Part shown: piece by piece, positions 1-12,479 of the stretch
How positions within the stretch are numbered: the stretch's first letter is position 1
Layout: every line of letters starts with the position of its first letter
Source of the DNA: Breviolum minutum Mf 1.05b.01
Taxonomy: Eukaryota; Sar; Dinophyceae; Suessiales; Symbiodiniaceae
Direction of reading: 5' to 3'
DNA length: 64,000 nucleotides
NCBI GenBank assembly: GCA_000507305.1
Contig: DF241461.1
Location: 1-64,000, forward strand
Notes under the pieces: generated by a model
The model's input: the letters and a program-made list of their open reading frames with translations, nothing else
Databases searched by the model: none
Told to the model about the DNA's origin: nothing
Position numbers and translations under genes: made by a program

Positions 1-430
1 ATTGTTCCTACTGGGATGTCTTGTCTATGGTACTTGGTAAATGGACTTGTTTTCCCCCCATATTCGTAAGTTATAAGTCCCGTAAGTAGGTTATAACTTG
101 GGGGTATCCCCGGCCCACTAACAGTGGAGTCCGTGAAGGTTTATAGGGGGGGCCCCTTCATAAAAATGAACAAATCGATTATTATTTCACTGGCATCGTG
201 GGTGGGGGAGATACCCCCAAGTCATAACCCACTTAAATTACTAACCTTCGATCCCCACCACCTCCGTGGCCGGGCACCATCCAAGTGGCCTCGGCCTCGG
301 CCTCGGGCGGCCCCACCTTCCTTTGAAGATGTCCAAAGGGCCCTGTCATGTCCAGCTGCATGAGGCCATCTTCTGCTACCACACCGCCCCACCTCAAGGG
401 GGAAGAAGGTTGAGGTGGCCCAAACAGCCC

Positions 431-528
431 GGATCCATGGGAGGAACGGTATATTTACTTACATGAATAGCTGAATAGCTATTTTTTTATGGTACATGTA
501 CGGTAAATATACCATTCATGGATCCTAT
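431..528. mobile_element. Family E fold-back element
   Basis: GGATCCATGGGAGGAACGGT ... AAATATACCATTCATGGATC; ends carry a GGATCC palindrome. Confidence 0.8.
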
Positions 529-999
529 GTGATGTTCATTTAACATAGTTTTGGTATACTAGTTGTACAGTTGGTAGATTGCGGTTGTTGGAAAACAAAG
601 ATCTGGTTGACAATATGCAACAGTAACAGCCTTACGCATTGGGGTAGGATCCTTTATTTTCTAAGGGTACAATCATCCAAAATAGGGCTTGATTCGATAC
701 TGGGATACTGTTGATGGTTCAGAAATCCGGCGATCACCAGTGCATATTTGAAGTTGCAGGGAAAATCATTAGCAAACTTTTCTGATGAAAACATTTCCTT
801 AATATGAAGGTTTGCAGCGAAATTCCGAAATATGAACACATCCCGTTTTGTTGAGAGAATTTCCCTTCCCAAACAATTCATGAATGCTATATTTACCTAC
901 ATTACCTGAATGGTTGATTTTTATGGTTTTCATGTAGGTAAATATACCAGTCTCATGGATCCTATGGGCTTATATTCCTTAACTCTCTTGTTGTGTGTC

Positions 1000-2450
1000 T
1001 CAATATTTATCTAGTAGCGTGTCTCTTATCACCCCTCCGAGGAGCCCTGCCACAAAAGGACTGGAAGATCGTGGTTGAAAGCGGGTTTCCTTCTTAAACA
1101 TGTAAAAATGTTTTACACACTTAGTTACCCGAAAAACTAACATGGTTCACCTGAAATGGAATTTAGGAAAAGGAGATTGAAATTGGAACCATCTTCAGGT
1201 GTAGTTCTCAGGGTTTTAGGCAAGCCCCCAAACTAATGGTAGGATGGCATGGGTTTTTTCGACCCTCCAAAATTCGAAACATTTCTTGATTTGAATCCTT
1301 GGCAAAAGGACCTTTAAAAAAAATAAACGACATCAGTTCCTCTCCCACCTGACCCAACCGGGATGTCCATGGAAGAGATCGATTCAAAGTTGGTTTATTT
1401 CACCTACTTGCGGGACGTATCCAATCTAATATGTATATAATGTATATATATATATGTATATATAGGGGTTATAATCCATTCACTTAAATACCATGGGCAT
1501 CTGAGTAAACAACCATGTTTTAATGGATGGAAATAGTGAAACACCCGTTTCTAGTGTAATGTTGGAGTTATCCAGCTGAAACCACCATGTAATTCGTGGA
1601 TGTGAGGAAGGTACCAGGCATATTGATGAATTGGCCATTTTGGGGCATCAATTTCCAAGGTAGATGCAGTAGACCCCCCTGATTTTTTCCAAATAAAAAA
1701 AACATCAAAACCCAACTGAGCAAAGAAAAAACAAACTTATGACATTCCATTGTACTGGTTGGTTCATGACGGGATCCTTATTTCATGGCTTATGAAATAA
1801 TCTTTACATAGCTGGGCGGTCTAACTAGTCGGTGGTTTCAACCAAATACACCCCCAAGAATCCAGGTATGTCCTGAGAAAGGGATTACAAGTACATTCCC
1901 ATTCTGAGGATAGGATGCGAACCCTCAATCCTGCTCTAGAAATGGGTTCGGTAAAAGGTTAGGATCAGTCGGCTCTGCTCCCAATATACCGCATGTATAA
2001 ATATCGGTTATAAGCCATTTACTCAACCATTGGTCCTAACTTCCTGGGACATCAAAGCGGGGAGTAGACCTGTTTTTTTCCGGGAGATCCTGCCTACAAC
2101 TGCCCCCATTTTTCCCCACAGGGTCGCCCGAACAAGGTTTGATCGCAATCACAAACGAAGACTGCGGGTGGACCGGTTGACCGATATATGGGTCGTTGTT
2201 GGATAAAATGGAAGGTGGTGTGGAAATTGCACCGGCTGAAAACTATCACATGGATACTTCAAATAGATATATATAGTCTATTTCAAGTAATATTCAATCC
2301 CAAACATTCAACGTTGGTATATTTACCAACATCATTTGGGGTAGTTGAAAATGGGTAAACGTAGGTCAATGCACCTCAGTATATGTACCAACATCATTTG
2401 GGGTAGTTGAAAAGGGGGTAAATGTAGGTCAATACAGCTAGAGTGTGGGA
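1000..2450. other. AT-rich region without recognised gene
   Basis: Holds degraded fold-back halves (about 1430-1480 TA-rich, 1740-1860 family-H-like, 1860-2090 family-B-like) and the tandem 'accaacatcatttggggtagttgaaaa' at 2323-2420, where a roughly 60-bp unit is repeated. A short open stretch at 2122-2174 after CCCCACAG (plus: SPEQGLIAITNEDCGW) is too short to call. Confidence 0.6.
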
Positions 2451-2518
2451 ATAGCAGGGCATCTGGGTATCCATTCCTTAAATCTCCGCTGGATCCCAGA
2501 AACTAAATTCATCAAGGT

Positions 2519-2629
2519 ATACACCCCCGAAGTTTAACAGCTCGCCCCTGAAAATGATGGTTGGAAGATGAGTTTCCTTTTGGGATTGCCTATTTTTAGG
2601 GGCGAGCTGTTAAATTTCCGGGGTGTACT
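2519..2629. mobile_element. Family D fold-back element
   Basis: ATACACCCCCGAAGTTTAAC ... TTAAATTTCCGGGGTGTACT with arms GAGCTGTTA/TAACAGCTC. Confidence 0.8.
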
Positions 2630-2752
2630 GATGGGACTGGTGTATTGATCCCTAAACTTACCCCCTAAAAATCCCCGTTGCAGCTAGCCAAATCAGAGGC
2701 GTCCGGCTCCCGTATCTGAGACCTGGAGTCATATCACTGGAGGTCAAGCAAG

Positions 2753-3193
2753 CTATGCGTCAAGATCCACGGAGTTCTCATATTTTCCTCTTTGACATAA
2801 AAACATGCCAACCATTGCCAACCCATCAAACTCTTTGTGGCAGTCCTCAGCTGCTTCCAAGTCTTCCATATGATACCTCCCCAGCAGACACGCAGCTATC
2901 GCCACATGTCTGAGGATTAGGACCTGCAGACTTCTCAAGATCTGCAGTCGTCTTCTCAGGATCTGCAGGTCTTCTGGCGTCCGGAACTGCATCACCAAAT
3001 ATCTTGTGGTGCGCTTCGTGATCAGCTCGATCTGGGAATTTATATCGTTCAATGCGGCGAAGAGTTTGTTGGGAGGTGGGAAGTGGGTCGCGCCACAGCA
3101 ACTCCTGCTGCTCCTCAATGGGCAGCAGGAGTTGCAGCAATCATTCAGGCTCATCCACCGTGCGTAAGGGCATCTCCTGGCTGCTTGCAACAA
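2753..3193 (-). pseudogene. Unrecognised coding-like region, frame uncertain
   Basis: GC-rich segment. One frame is open across KLFAALNDINSQIELITKRT, TRYLVMQFRTPEDLQILRRR and DLEAAEDCHKEFDGLAMV to a TAG. An overlapping frame starts better (PIEEQQELLWRDPLPTSQQT) but stops at TGA or shifts. The mixture suggests a decayed coding segment, or a terminal exon plus 3' untranslated sequence. A 23-bp tandem of the CTGCAGATC.TGAGAAG type lies inside. No family recognised. Confidence 0.4.
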
Positions 3194-3780
3194 AAATCTC
3201 CTGTTTTGCGATGTATCGTTCTTTTCGAATGTGTTTTTGGTAATCTTCAGAAAAATGGTAGGTTGGTTGGTGGTGAACTATTCTCAAAAGAAATATTTTA
3301 GAATTAAAAGTCAAAATGGGAATCTTCCCCAGGGATGAAAATAAAAAATATTTGAAACCACCACCTAGTATTTCATAATCCTAAGAATCATCAACTGCTC
3401 AAAACTGGTGGGGAGACTGGAGATCCCCCAAAAACAAGCCTGTGGAAAAAAGGGAGTTAAACAAAAACAAACCACCCCTTTTTTTTGGAGGGTCTAGCAG
3501 CTGGTTCTTAAGAAGCGAACTATTACGGAACAATGATGGGCTTCATAACCCCTGCAGTCTGCAGGGTCCAATCACCAATCACTGATTATAAGTGGGGGCC
3601 CATAGCCATAACTCCACTGAAATCGTGGTGAAAAAAACACAGGCAAACAACCATTTATTTGTAAGGCCATTTATTTGGGGTTTGCCATAATCACATGAAA
3701 CAACCCTAAAAAAATGGAGTTTCCACCCTGCATCACCAACAAAACTTGCTACCTGTCAATCTTTAGGGCTAAATTTTCCC

Positions 3781-3889
3781 ATGTGGATGTTTCCAAAAAT
3801 AATGGTATCCCCAAATCATCCATTTTAATAGGGTTGTCCATTATAAACCATCCATTTTGGGATACCACTATTTTTGAAAACACCTATGT
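3781..3889. mobile_element. Family F fold-back element
   Basis: TGTGGATGTTTCCAAAAATA ... TTTTTGAAAACACCTATG, core CCAAATCATCCATTTT. Confidence 0.78.
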
Positions 3890-3955
3890 AACAAGCTGCT
3901 TATGGTGGACCCCGTGAAACCAACCAGGATGACGATGACGACCCACCCGACTCAC

Positions 3956-4009
3956 CTTTGAGCCGTTGACTCAAATGGTATGCCACGGCGCGGCGCAGGG
4001 CCATGAAGA
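3956..4009 (-). CDS. Possible small exon with GTGAGT donor
   Basis: A 54-bp segment between ATTGCTTAG and CTCAAAG|GTGAGT. Two frames are open: LHGPAPRRGIPFESTAQ, which fits the phase of the preceding candidate, or FMALRRAVAYHLSQRLK. GC content is raised. No family recognised. Confidence 0.33.
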
Positions 4010-4600
4010 CTAAGCAATTCGCATAAGAACCTGGTGACAAATCAAACGAAGACTAGTTGGTGGTTGAACCAACCCCTTTGAAAAATATGCTCGTCAAATT
4101 GGGTTCATCTTCCTCAGGTAGGGATGAACATAAAAAATATTTGAAACCACCACCAAGAAGATACACCCATACACCAGGAAAACTTACAGCTGGAACCACC
4201 CCAAAAATGGGTGGTTTGTAGATGTTGTTCAATGTTTTTTCCTTTTCCAGGGTGGTGGTATTTTCGGGTTCCAGCCGTTAGTTTTCGGGGGGAAGAACGT
4301 CTTTTAAGCATCGAGTTGAGATATGCAACAAACACTGTATATACATATAGTGTATATACAAATATATAACTATACACTAGTATATGTATCCTATGATACC
4401 GATTAGTTCATAGAGACAATTTGAGGTCGTGGTACAATTTGCAAGTTTTTGCAGCTCAGACTTGTGTTAAGATCGCTTAACTTGATATCTGAATAGGATG
4501 ATTGGCGGGCTCGGTTTCTGTCCCTTTTTGTGACTATACTATCAGGGATGGTTTGTCAATGGACATGAGTGACATCACTTTTCGATGTATACTGAGATAA

Positions 4601-4707
4601 CTACTTGGTGGTTGAACCGACCCATTTGAACAAAACTGATAGTCATCAAATTGGATCATCATTTCCCCAAGGTGCGGGGGATGAACACATCTTTCAAACC
4701 ACCACCG
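4601..4707. mobile_element. Family C fold-back element
   Basis: CTACTTGGTGGTTGAACCGA ... TTTCAAACCACCACCGATC. The core CAAATTGGATCATCATTTCC is shared by all copies. Confidence 0.75.
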
Positions 4708-5616
4708 ATCTGAGAACTTACATATATACTTTGAAAAAGGGCCCCCCCTCCCAGGATTCGCCAACGAAGGTGTAGGTTGGGATCAAGATCTCCGGATCTA
4801 AACATGTATATCATAATCCCGGTGTTCACCATTGCAAGTCGGGGGGTCGTCGATCCACCCATTTTTTTGCCAAACAATCCATGGGTTTCACCAACAAAAA
4901 CACACATAAACCCTTAGCTACTTGGTGGTTTTTGAACCAAACCCATCTGAAAAATATGAAATAGTCAAATTGGATCATGAAACCCCAAGGTTCGGGGTGA
5001 AAATTGAAAAAAAAATGAAACAAACATAACACACCCAGGCATCCAGGGCCACCAAACCTGAGGTTTCGGTATGACTGGACCCCCCGAAAAAATCTACCGA
5101 TCTGAAACACCAAACTCACTCTCACCTCAAAAGGGACGACTCGCCTAGATTTTGAGGGGAAAGTACTGGTTTTAATTAAGCCACGAAAAAAACCCTCCTA
5201 CTTTCCATTATACTGGTTGGTTAATAGGGATCCTTGTAATGGTTTATTATAATCTCTATAACCTCAACAATCCTACTAACACCTGGGATGTAACAAAACA
5301 AACTTTGTAAATATTGGGATAAACTATGGTAGCTACCAACCTCAACTGGTTAGCAGGATTTTTGAACCATCGACAGTATCAAAAGAAAATCCTTTTAATT
5401 TACACACACACACACACATTTGCATCAAGTTTGAATCATTCCCCCCCCAAAAAAGTGGGTTCCATTGAATGATCCTTGATATCCAAAAAAAATCCTTGAT
5501 TTGATTTTTCTATATCCCCTATAATTGGGTAGTCTTTCATCCCCAACAAATCCCCAAAACAACCAAGGATCCCTGTTCTCGATGTTACCGGCGCCTGCCT
5601 TGGTCGTGAAACTCAC

Positions 5617-5658
5617 TCTTCAGAGCCAGCTTTGGCCAAGGCCTCACAAGTTCCCAAG
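5617..5658 (-). CDS. Possible small exon 'LGTCEALAKAGSE'
   Basis: A 42-bp segment between GGTTTAG and GAAGA|GTGAGT, a consensus-like donor. It continues the frame from 6357-6396. No family recognised. Confidence 0.36.
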
Positions 5659-5694
5659 CTAAACCAAGATGGGCCCACAAAGAAACAATTATTT

Positions 5695-5782
5695 GGTTGG
5701 TGGTTGAGCCACCCATCTCAAAAATTTTAGTCAAAATGGATCATTTCAACATACAAAAAATATTTGAAAACCACCACGTAGA
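5695..5782. mobile_element. Family C fold-back element
   Basis: GGTTGGTGGTTGAGCCACCC ... TATTTGAAAACCACCACGTA. Confidence 0.75.
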
Positions 5783-6356
5783 TATAGAATACCGGTGAGT
5801 CCAAGTCGACCGTTCATTGAATGGAGCTTTTGGAAACACACACACACATTATTTTACTAGGGATCTTTAATCAAAAATCTAGAGGACTGTTATTTTAATG
5901 GTCTTTGACTTTTAGGGGTTATAAATGGGGTGAAATATGCCCCTATAAATAGCTTGAAATGAATAGGTAACTGGGGTTATGGGGCCCCTACAAATGGGAG
6001 TTGTTACCCTGAGTTATAGTGATAGGGGCCCTTCTTCAAAGGGTGTGTCTTTTTCAGACCCTAAGTCTACAATTCCTAAACCTGAAAATCTGGCAGTTAA
6101 TTGGGATAATTCCCTTGCTACTAAATCACACTCACTACTGGGAAGTCCACTGGAAGTGATTGTAACGATCGTTAGTCAGTCGGCTTATTTCACCTACTTA
6201 CCGCAAATTTTCCAACCTACACAAATTAGGGGTGAACTAACAAAATTGATCCCAAACCAGCAAGACATCCAAGTAGGGTGGCTATATCCTCAACTGCAGG
6301 GGTGTGACTATCGCTCCAATTTGGCTCCAGCAATTCCGAAGCTTCACCGGCCTCAC

Positions 6357-6396
6357 ATCAAGGCCTTCGATATCTTCAAGTTCCATGCCTCGGCGA
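6357..6396 (-). CDS. Possible small exon 'AEAWNLKISKAL'
   Basis: A 40-bp segment between ATTCCGCAG and TTGAT|GTGAGG. The two leftover bases AT would join C at the start of the candidate exon at 5658 to give Ile, so ISKALI-LGTCEALAKAG keeps frame. This agreement is suggestive only. Confidence 0.35.
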
Positions 6397-6776
6397 CTGC
6401 GGAATCACATCTAGGAATCGTTCGGAATTTTTCCCCCAAGGAGATATACCGTACCCTCCTTTTTGTGGTGAAAATGAAGTAATCCCCACATAACTAATCC
6501 CATTATCTGGGGAATTTATGAAATAAATCCTTAACCTGAATTTGTTTCGGCCATGTTGGGGGCCCGGATGCCCTTTCTTAAGTACCTTGGATGGATCCTT
6601 TTGGGGTGACTACACGGCGGGAACAGGTCGCCATTTTTTTGCCTGGAGGTGTACCCTCCTGGCAATTCCACTGGAAGATAGGCCTAAACCCAAAAGGAAA
6701 CGATCCTATTCCAACCATCCATTTTTAGGGGCGAACTGTGAGTTTTAGGAAGAGTATAATATAGGTACTTAGATAA

Positions 6777-6889
6777 CTAGTTGGTGGTTGAACCAACCCT
6801 ATTGAAAAATATGGCCCAGTCAAATCGGATCATTTCCCCAGGTTGGGCGGGTTGAAAATAACAAATGTGATTTGAAATCACCAGCTAGG
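6777..6889. mobile_element. Family C fold-back element
   Basis: CTAGTTGGTGGTTGAACCAA ... TGATTTGAAATCACCAGCTA. Confidence 0.8.
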
Positions 6890-7189
6890 ACCTAGATGTT
6901 GTATGTTGGGCCCTGCGTAAACACTGGTTCACACCTGGAAATTCTGAAGGTTAATACTGTAGGGTTCCCTGAAATAGACATGAATATAGACTATTTACGT
7001 ACTCTTGCAGGGTCTTGGCAACCCCCAAGTTACCATGTATCTTTTGGTTGTTTGATTTTATTTTGATTTTCATATTTGGTCTTTGTATACTGTATTTTTT
7101 TGAGGGGAAAATGAATATAACACAAATCTCCAGGTTGTTGGTTCGTTTCAGAGATCTCCGGAACCATCAGACTTCAGCTGCGAAGTATG

Positions 7190-7294
7190 TGGATGTTTCC
7201 GAAAATAGTGGTACCCCCAAATCATCCCATTTTTATAGGGTTTTCCATTATAAACCATCCATTTTGGGGTTCCCCTATTTTTGGAAACATCCAT
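7190..7294. mobile_element. Family F fold-back element
   Basis: TGTGGATGTTTCCGAAAATA ... TTTTTGGAAACATCCATG; translation gives VSENSGTPKSS. Confidence 0.83.
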
Positions 7295-8011
7295 GTCTGA
7301 AATTAAGGTCCCTGAAAAACATGGAAAACTGGACAAGTCAATGACAAGTCAACAACATGTCCAATTTTTGGCGGGAAAAACTGTTACACTGTCCGAAACT
7401 AACAGCAAAATCACCCTAAAATTTGGTAGCAAAGGAGCCGTTTAGGTTTCGACCCAGTTTCTTTAGGGAGAGTTGAGGGGTCCCAAAAATTTCAAGGTTT
7501 CCTACAAAGAAACCCAAGCCCTACAACCAAAAGATCCTCCCAAGGTGGTTTTTTGGGCTGTTTTTCTACAAGAATCACTAAAATTCCTCAGGGGGATCTA
7601 CAGCTTAGGCTTAAAGATAATTTGGAAATGCTGGGAAAGTCTTTCCGACTTTGGAAAGGTAACTTTTCAGCGGCGAACCCTTAAACTTCAGGTGGGTGGT
7701 ACTTATTTCAAATGTCTCCGCACACACCCATATCAAAATTTGGTTTAAGATCAATGCCGCCCGTATAAAACATCACACAAACCGGTAATTTTTCAACCTC
7801 CCCCCAAAAATCATGTTTAAAGAAAACCACCCCCAAAACAGGACATTGGTCATCGCAAACTATTAAACTCTAAACGACTTGGTTGTGGTTGAAAATAAAG
7901 CACCTGTTTCCCCATTTAAAGGCACATTTTCCCCATACTGCCCCTATACAACCATTATATCATCCATCATATATGAGTGGTATTATGTTGGTATATATCT
8001 CGGGTAAATTT

Positions 8012-8153
8012 CCCAGGAAATACCCAACATTTTCCCTTCGACCCATCGGCCCATGATCCGACAAAGCACCTTCTGTAAGCAGCAACACTGGTACTTTCAA
8101 TTCTTTCACTTGATCAAACCATGATGGGTCCACGGTCGTCGATGTGAGACCTC
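8012..8153 (-). CDS. Possible exon 'WFDQVKELKVPVLLLTEGAL'
   Basis: Open minus-strand segment LTSTTVDPSWFDQVKELKVP, VLLLTEGALSDHGPMGRR, preceded by CACTTCGGAG. It is more GC-rich than its flanks. A family-E fold-back starts at 8191. A GT inside (CAA|GTGAAAG) could end the exon earlier. No family recognised. Confidence 0.38.
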
Positions 8154-8190
8154 CGAAGTGAATCAAAAGGATGGAAAACAACTCCCAGAA

Positions 8191-8276
8191 GATCCATGTA
8201 TGGTATATTCACCCACATTTGGTTGTTTTTAATGGTAAAATATGGTAAATGTAGGGAAATATACCATACATGGATG
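8191..8276. mobile_element. Family E fold-back element
   Basis: GATCCATGTATGGTATATTC ... GGGAAATATACCATACATGG. Confidence 0.82.
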
Positions 8277-8309
8277 CTTTGGGACTGGAGAAGATTTTAC
8301 TTATCAAGG

Positions 8310-8450
8310 TGGGGTCCAAAGTCACCAATTAGAAGTAGGGTGATATAACTCCACTTAAAGGGGTGAAAGAACACTTCCCAGGCAACCCCGAAAAAAAAAA
8401 AAAAACATTTATAGGAAGTTGTAACTCCATTTATAACTGGTAAGGGCCCA
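8310..8450. repeat. Family G repeat (GGGGCCC / CCCCTATAAA type)
   Basis: GTCCAAAGTCACCAATTAGA ... AACTGGTAAGGGCCCAC halves around ATAACTCCACTTAAAGGGGT. Confidence 0.6.
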
Positions 8451-9121
8451 CATTGTACCAAAATAAAGCTATTACAACCTCGAAAGCTAACATGAAACCA
8501 GAAAATGAAGCCGTGGAAGAGAGATTTCTTTTTGGGAGCCATCATTGTCGGGTGCGATCTTAGTTTTTGGGGTAGTATCCATGGAACTAACATGTCCCAC
8601 CTGAACAAAAACATTATTTTGAACAGTTTCTGGGCCGGGGTAAGGAATATGTTAGTTCCCACAAAAGTTTGTTTGAGAGTTTAAAGGGGGGATAAGGTTT
8701 GTTCAGATGTTGAAACCTGGTGCAACCTGTCTTCTTTTAAATTGTCAACACCGGTGGAGTTTGTCAAAGGGTACCCTCCCTGAAACTAAAATAGCCACTG
8801 AAAAGGAATGGTTGGAAGATGATTCCTGTCCTTTTGGGATGGCGTGTTTTCAGGTGCGAACTGTTAGTGTTAGGGACTGTATATGTCGGATTGTTGCATT
8901 CACCAGTCTTTTTCATGGAAAACTTACCCCCTTAGAAGATTGACATGGTTCACCTACAAATCACCCATAAAAGGAAAGGAAAATGATCTGAACCAAACCT
9001 CCAGGGAATTATGTTCCAGCCGTTAACCTTCAGGGGTGTACTTCCTAAACACTGCAACTATCAACATCAGATCCACTGAAAGCAAATCAAAAAAGAACTC
9101 TTTTTGAAGGCATCCAACCCC

Positions 9122-9256
9122 ACTTGGATGTCCCAGGAGGTTAGTATAAGTCATAAATTGTTAGTGGATGATTTATTCATCTACTTATACATGGGGTATA
9201 TTGGGGGTATAACCCACCGATCTTAACCTTTGATCCTAACTTCCAACGGGACATCC
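9122..9256. mobile_element. Family B fold-back element
   Basis: Begins CACTTGGATGTCCCAGGA and ends with the inverted ACGGGACATCCAAGGA type; the inside has GGGGTTATAACCCAC-like palindromes. Confidence 0.7.
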
Positions 9257-9274
9257 AAGGATTCCGTTTCTGTT

Positions 9275-9364
9275 TCACCAGGCCTAGCACCACTACGCCC
9301 TCTGCTGGAAGCTTGGGTGGGGTTGAAAGCACATCCACCAGCCGACTGTAGCGGAAGTCCAGAC
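9275..9364 (-). CDS. Possible exon 'GLDFRYSRLVDVLSTPPKLP'
   Basis: Minus-strand open segment after CCGAAAAG, reading LDFRYSRLVDVLSTPPKLPA then EGVVVLGLVKQ. The 3' boundary is unclear because it runs into a family-B repeat half (9122-9256). No family recognised. Confidence 0.38.
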
Positions 9365-9411
9365 CTTTTCGGTTCAAGTTGGACGGGCCCCAAAATGTTG
9401 GGGTTGGTGAT

Positions 9412-9534
9412 GATACTGTTGATGGTTCAGAAACCCGGCGATCACCAGTTGAGGTTGGTAGTAAATATCCATTGTTACTTGCAAGGTTTCATTCATGTTA
9501 GGGGGTTAGCCGGATTTCAGAACCATCAACAGTA
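9412..9534. mobile_element. Family A fold-back element
   Basis: Ends ATACTGTTGATGGTTCAGAA and TTCAGAACCATCAACAGTAT; the interior carries CACCAGTTGAGGTTGGTA. Confidence 0.8.
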
Positions 9535-10189
9535 TGTTCGTTTGGTTGTATATTGGGCATGTGGCATCCTCCTATCAACAGTAGACATTAGGATTGTTAC
9601 AACTTTAGACTTGGGGGGGTCCTTATAATAAACCCTTCAGCTGCTTCAGCTCTAATTATATAATATATGTATAACTTACTAGCAACACTACCATGCTAAC
9701 AGAAAGTAGAACTATAAAGTACACATTACAACAACAAATCTTAGACTATAGACTTAGACCTATATAATATATAACCAAAAGAAGCCTACACATTTTTGCA
9801 ATGGATCAAATCCAATTAAAGATGGAGGACCCTCCATTGCTTAAATCGCCAGGGTATATGATATTTCAACATGATCGAACCGACGCTTAGGCAAGGTGGG
9901 TAATGGTGGTGGTTTGCTACTTGTTCATGAACAAAAATGAGTGAAACACTCGGAATATATCAAGTCATAATAGGTAAGAAACGCTTCTGAAATCAACTGG
10001 CGCAGGATCAACAGTAACCTACCAAAATTAAAAAAAACAGATTAGAAAGGGAAATTTGAAGATGGGGAGGCATAGAGTACTCTGACATAGCTGATTGAAG
10101 GACGCTACTCATTGAACTTCTGAGTCAAAAAACTCAAACTAAAAGGAAAATTTACCAAATCTTCCCACCACTTCCTCGAATTACAATTG

Positions 10190-10322
10190 AACTACGAAAA
10201 AAACCCTTATTACTTTCCATTATACTGGTTGGTTTATAGGGATCCTTATATTGGCTTATAAAAATCCCCATCTATTGGGTAGTCTAATCCCCTATACAAC
10301 CTAAACAACCAGGTTTTTTTCA
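10190..10322. repeat. Family H repeat
   Basis: ACGAAAAAAACCCTTATTAC, CATTATACTGGTTGGTTTAT ... AACAACCAGGTTTTTTTCAC. Copies at 35372-35506 and about 5184-5290 share long identical stretches. Confidence 0.75.
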
Positions 10323-11529
10323 CTGCTCAATTGAGACTTGAAAAATCTGTTTACCCGAAATCGGACCCTTTTTTTTGATCCATCGGATTCAACCCCCCGA
10401 AACAGTGGTTTTTTTTCCACCTCCCACCACAAAATCGCGCAAGTCACGGAATCATTTCCCCAAAGATTTTGGGGAAACAAAAGATCAACACTCAGCTTTA
10501 GAGATTCAACTCAACTCTTGCTTTTTGTGGCTTAGACCCAACAAAAACTTTCACAAACCACAATCCAATTATTGTTGCAACCATCCCCCATTTACGAAAA
10601 GAGGACACTTACTAAGAACTATGTTTTTTATCACCTACAAGGTGGTGGGCACCAGTTATTGTATAATGAAATTATTTCATCCCTACAAATAGCCGTACAA
10701 ATGGATAACTGGAATATACTGGAATTATACATCCTATATCATGGCTGGTCAACCTCCCCCCCCTAACATACCCCCCCAAGAAATAAGGGTTCAATTTTCG
10801 GCCTTTTTTTGGGGAAACCCATGGTTTTCATAAGCCACCAGCCATCTGAGAAATCCCTCATCTGAGAACTCCCCAGACCCAAAGACCAAGGTCGAAGGTA
10901 GGTTTCCCAGCCTGAGAAAAACACACGAGGTGCAACTCGATTCACTCGATGTCCCGGGTTCCGGAAGTGGATGGAGCAATGGTGATCGGATCAATGGTTT
11001 ATTCCACGTACTTACATATGTGTGGGGTATTAAATGGAGGTCATAACCACCTGATCCTAACCTTTTTTGGCCCGGATTGCAAGGATTCTTGCTTGACCCC
11101 TTTTTTGGCCCGGGCAGCAACGCCTGGGAAACAAAAGGGGTTGTCCCAAACTCACAACAATAATAGCGGCAAATGAAAGTGTAGATTGGAATCCCCTACT
11201 GAAAAAATATATTGATTAAGTTATAACTCTACATATCCTATATATATATATATATCTGCACGTATAAACCCCATATTCAGGCTGCTATGTAGTTACTAAA
11301 CCCCTGGCCCTTTTAGTCATGGTGACTATTAGTGGCAAAAGGGGCAACCGGCCGCCCAACCCAAATGGGGCCAATACTTTACTTACATCGTATCGGTTCT
11401 CCGAGAAGCCTGGGTAAATGTGTACGTTAAAATAACCAAATTATGTCCCTTTACACTGCAACCTCAGCACGTCAACAAACAATCTTTACATCCAAGGTTC
11501 ATCCAACTATCATAGTGAAAAACAGCTAC

Positions 11530-11639
11530 TGTTGATGATGGTTCCGAAATCCGGCTAACCAGTTGATATGGTGGATATACCATTATTTACAGGGTTTTAT
11601 ACATCCCAGGTGGTACAGGATTTCTTCCATCAACAGTAT
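11530..11639. mobile_element. Family A fold-back element
   Basis: TACTGTTGATGATGG ... CCATCAACAGTA with inner CATCCCAGGTGGT. A family-D element follows directly. Confidence 0.78.
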
Positions 11640-11747
11640 TACCCTCTCTGAAACTAACAGCTCGCACCTGAAAAATGGATGGTTGGAAGATGAAATTTCC
11701 TCTTGATTTTTGGCTTTTTGTCAGATATGTTAGTTTCATTCAGTGTA
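11640..11747. mobile_element. Family D fold-back element
   Basis: TACCCTCTCTGAAACTAACA ... ATATGTTAGTTTCATTCAGT; abuts the family-A copy on its left. Confidence 0.75.
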
Positions 11748-11771
11748 AGCAAAAAAAATCCAGCCAGAAAC

Positions 11772-11873
11772 CTGCCGCACACAATCCCACGGTGACGGTT
11801 GGCCCACGTCGTTTTCCCCATGAAACAAAACCCGTTCAGCTGAGCATCTTTTTACTGCCCCAAGCACCAACTC
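11772..11873 (-). CDS. Possible exon 'ELVLGAVKRCSAERVLFHG'
   Basis: A 102-bp segment, 34 codons in phase 0 at both ends, with acceptor GATGAACAG and donor CGGCAG|GTTTCT. It reads ELVLGAVKRCSAERVLFHG, ENDVGQPSPWDCVRQ. It sits inside the AT-rich repeat field and stands out by GC content. No family recognised. Confidence 0.42.
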
Positions 11874-11975
11874 CTGTTCATCCGGGGCCCCAAAAGGATG
11901 AGAATGGATTAAAACCACGGCGAAAAAACCCTGAAACTGCAACTACCCTTCAGGAAACGATCACATATCCAAATC

Positions 11976-12162
11976 GGGACATCGAAAGGTTCCTTGGAAG
12001 AAGCTGGTGATGATTTATTTTCCCATGAATTGGCTATAATAGAGGTATATCATATCCATGTTTACCCTCCAGGGAATTAACATATCCCACCAAACGGGAA
12101 AAGGAAAATCTTCAAAATGCCATGTTTGGGGGATATGTTAGTTCCCTGGAGGGTATCTATTA
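11976..12162. repeat. Near-identical duplicated segment, copy 1
   Basis: GGGACATCGAAAGGTTCCTT, GGAAGAAGCTGGTGATGATT and onward through a family-D-type fold-back to GGGATATGTTAGTTCCCTGG. The same order recurs at 17748-17927 with few differences. Confidence 0.85.
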
Positions 12163-12418
12163 CCAAAGAATCCAGGGCCCCATTCTTAGAGTAAGATTGA
12201 GGGGTTCCCAATCCCATCAATAGGAATAGGAATGTAGTTTTAGGAATGCTTAGGACATACCTGGATTCTTAGGGTATTTTCGAAATTCAAGGAATGGATT
12301 ACCCCGAAATGGCAATGTTTTTTTTACCGGAAAAAAAACACCTTTTTTTCGAAAACATGGATTCTGTAGTGTTTTGTTGGTAGCTATTCGTCAAAACATT
12401 TCCAGGGTATACGTCCAC

Positions 12419-12479
12419 CGAAGTCTGCGATTGATCTGTCAGTTGCTGCGTGGCATTCCGAAAAATCCGGAGCCACTCC
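12419..12479 (-). CDS. Possible exon 'EWLRIFRNATQQLTDQSQTS'
   Basis: A 61-bp segment after the strong acceptor TCTTGTTCTAG, ending ACTTCG|GTGG in phase 0. This phase agrees with the next candidate exon at 11873. All three frames are open over this short length, so the reading is uncertain. No family recognised. Confidence 0.33.

Noticed and set aside
7190..7294. Peptide 'VSENSGTPKSS...' as a possible protein domain
   Set aside because: It is the translation of family-F fold-back copies and occurs in both halves on opposite strands; it is repeat sequence, not a gene.
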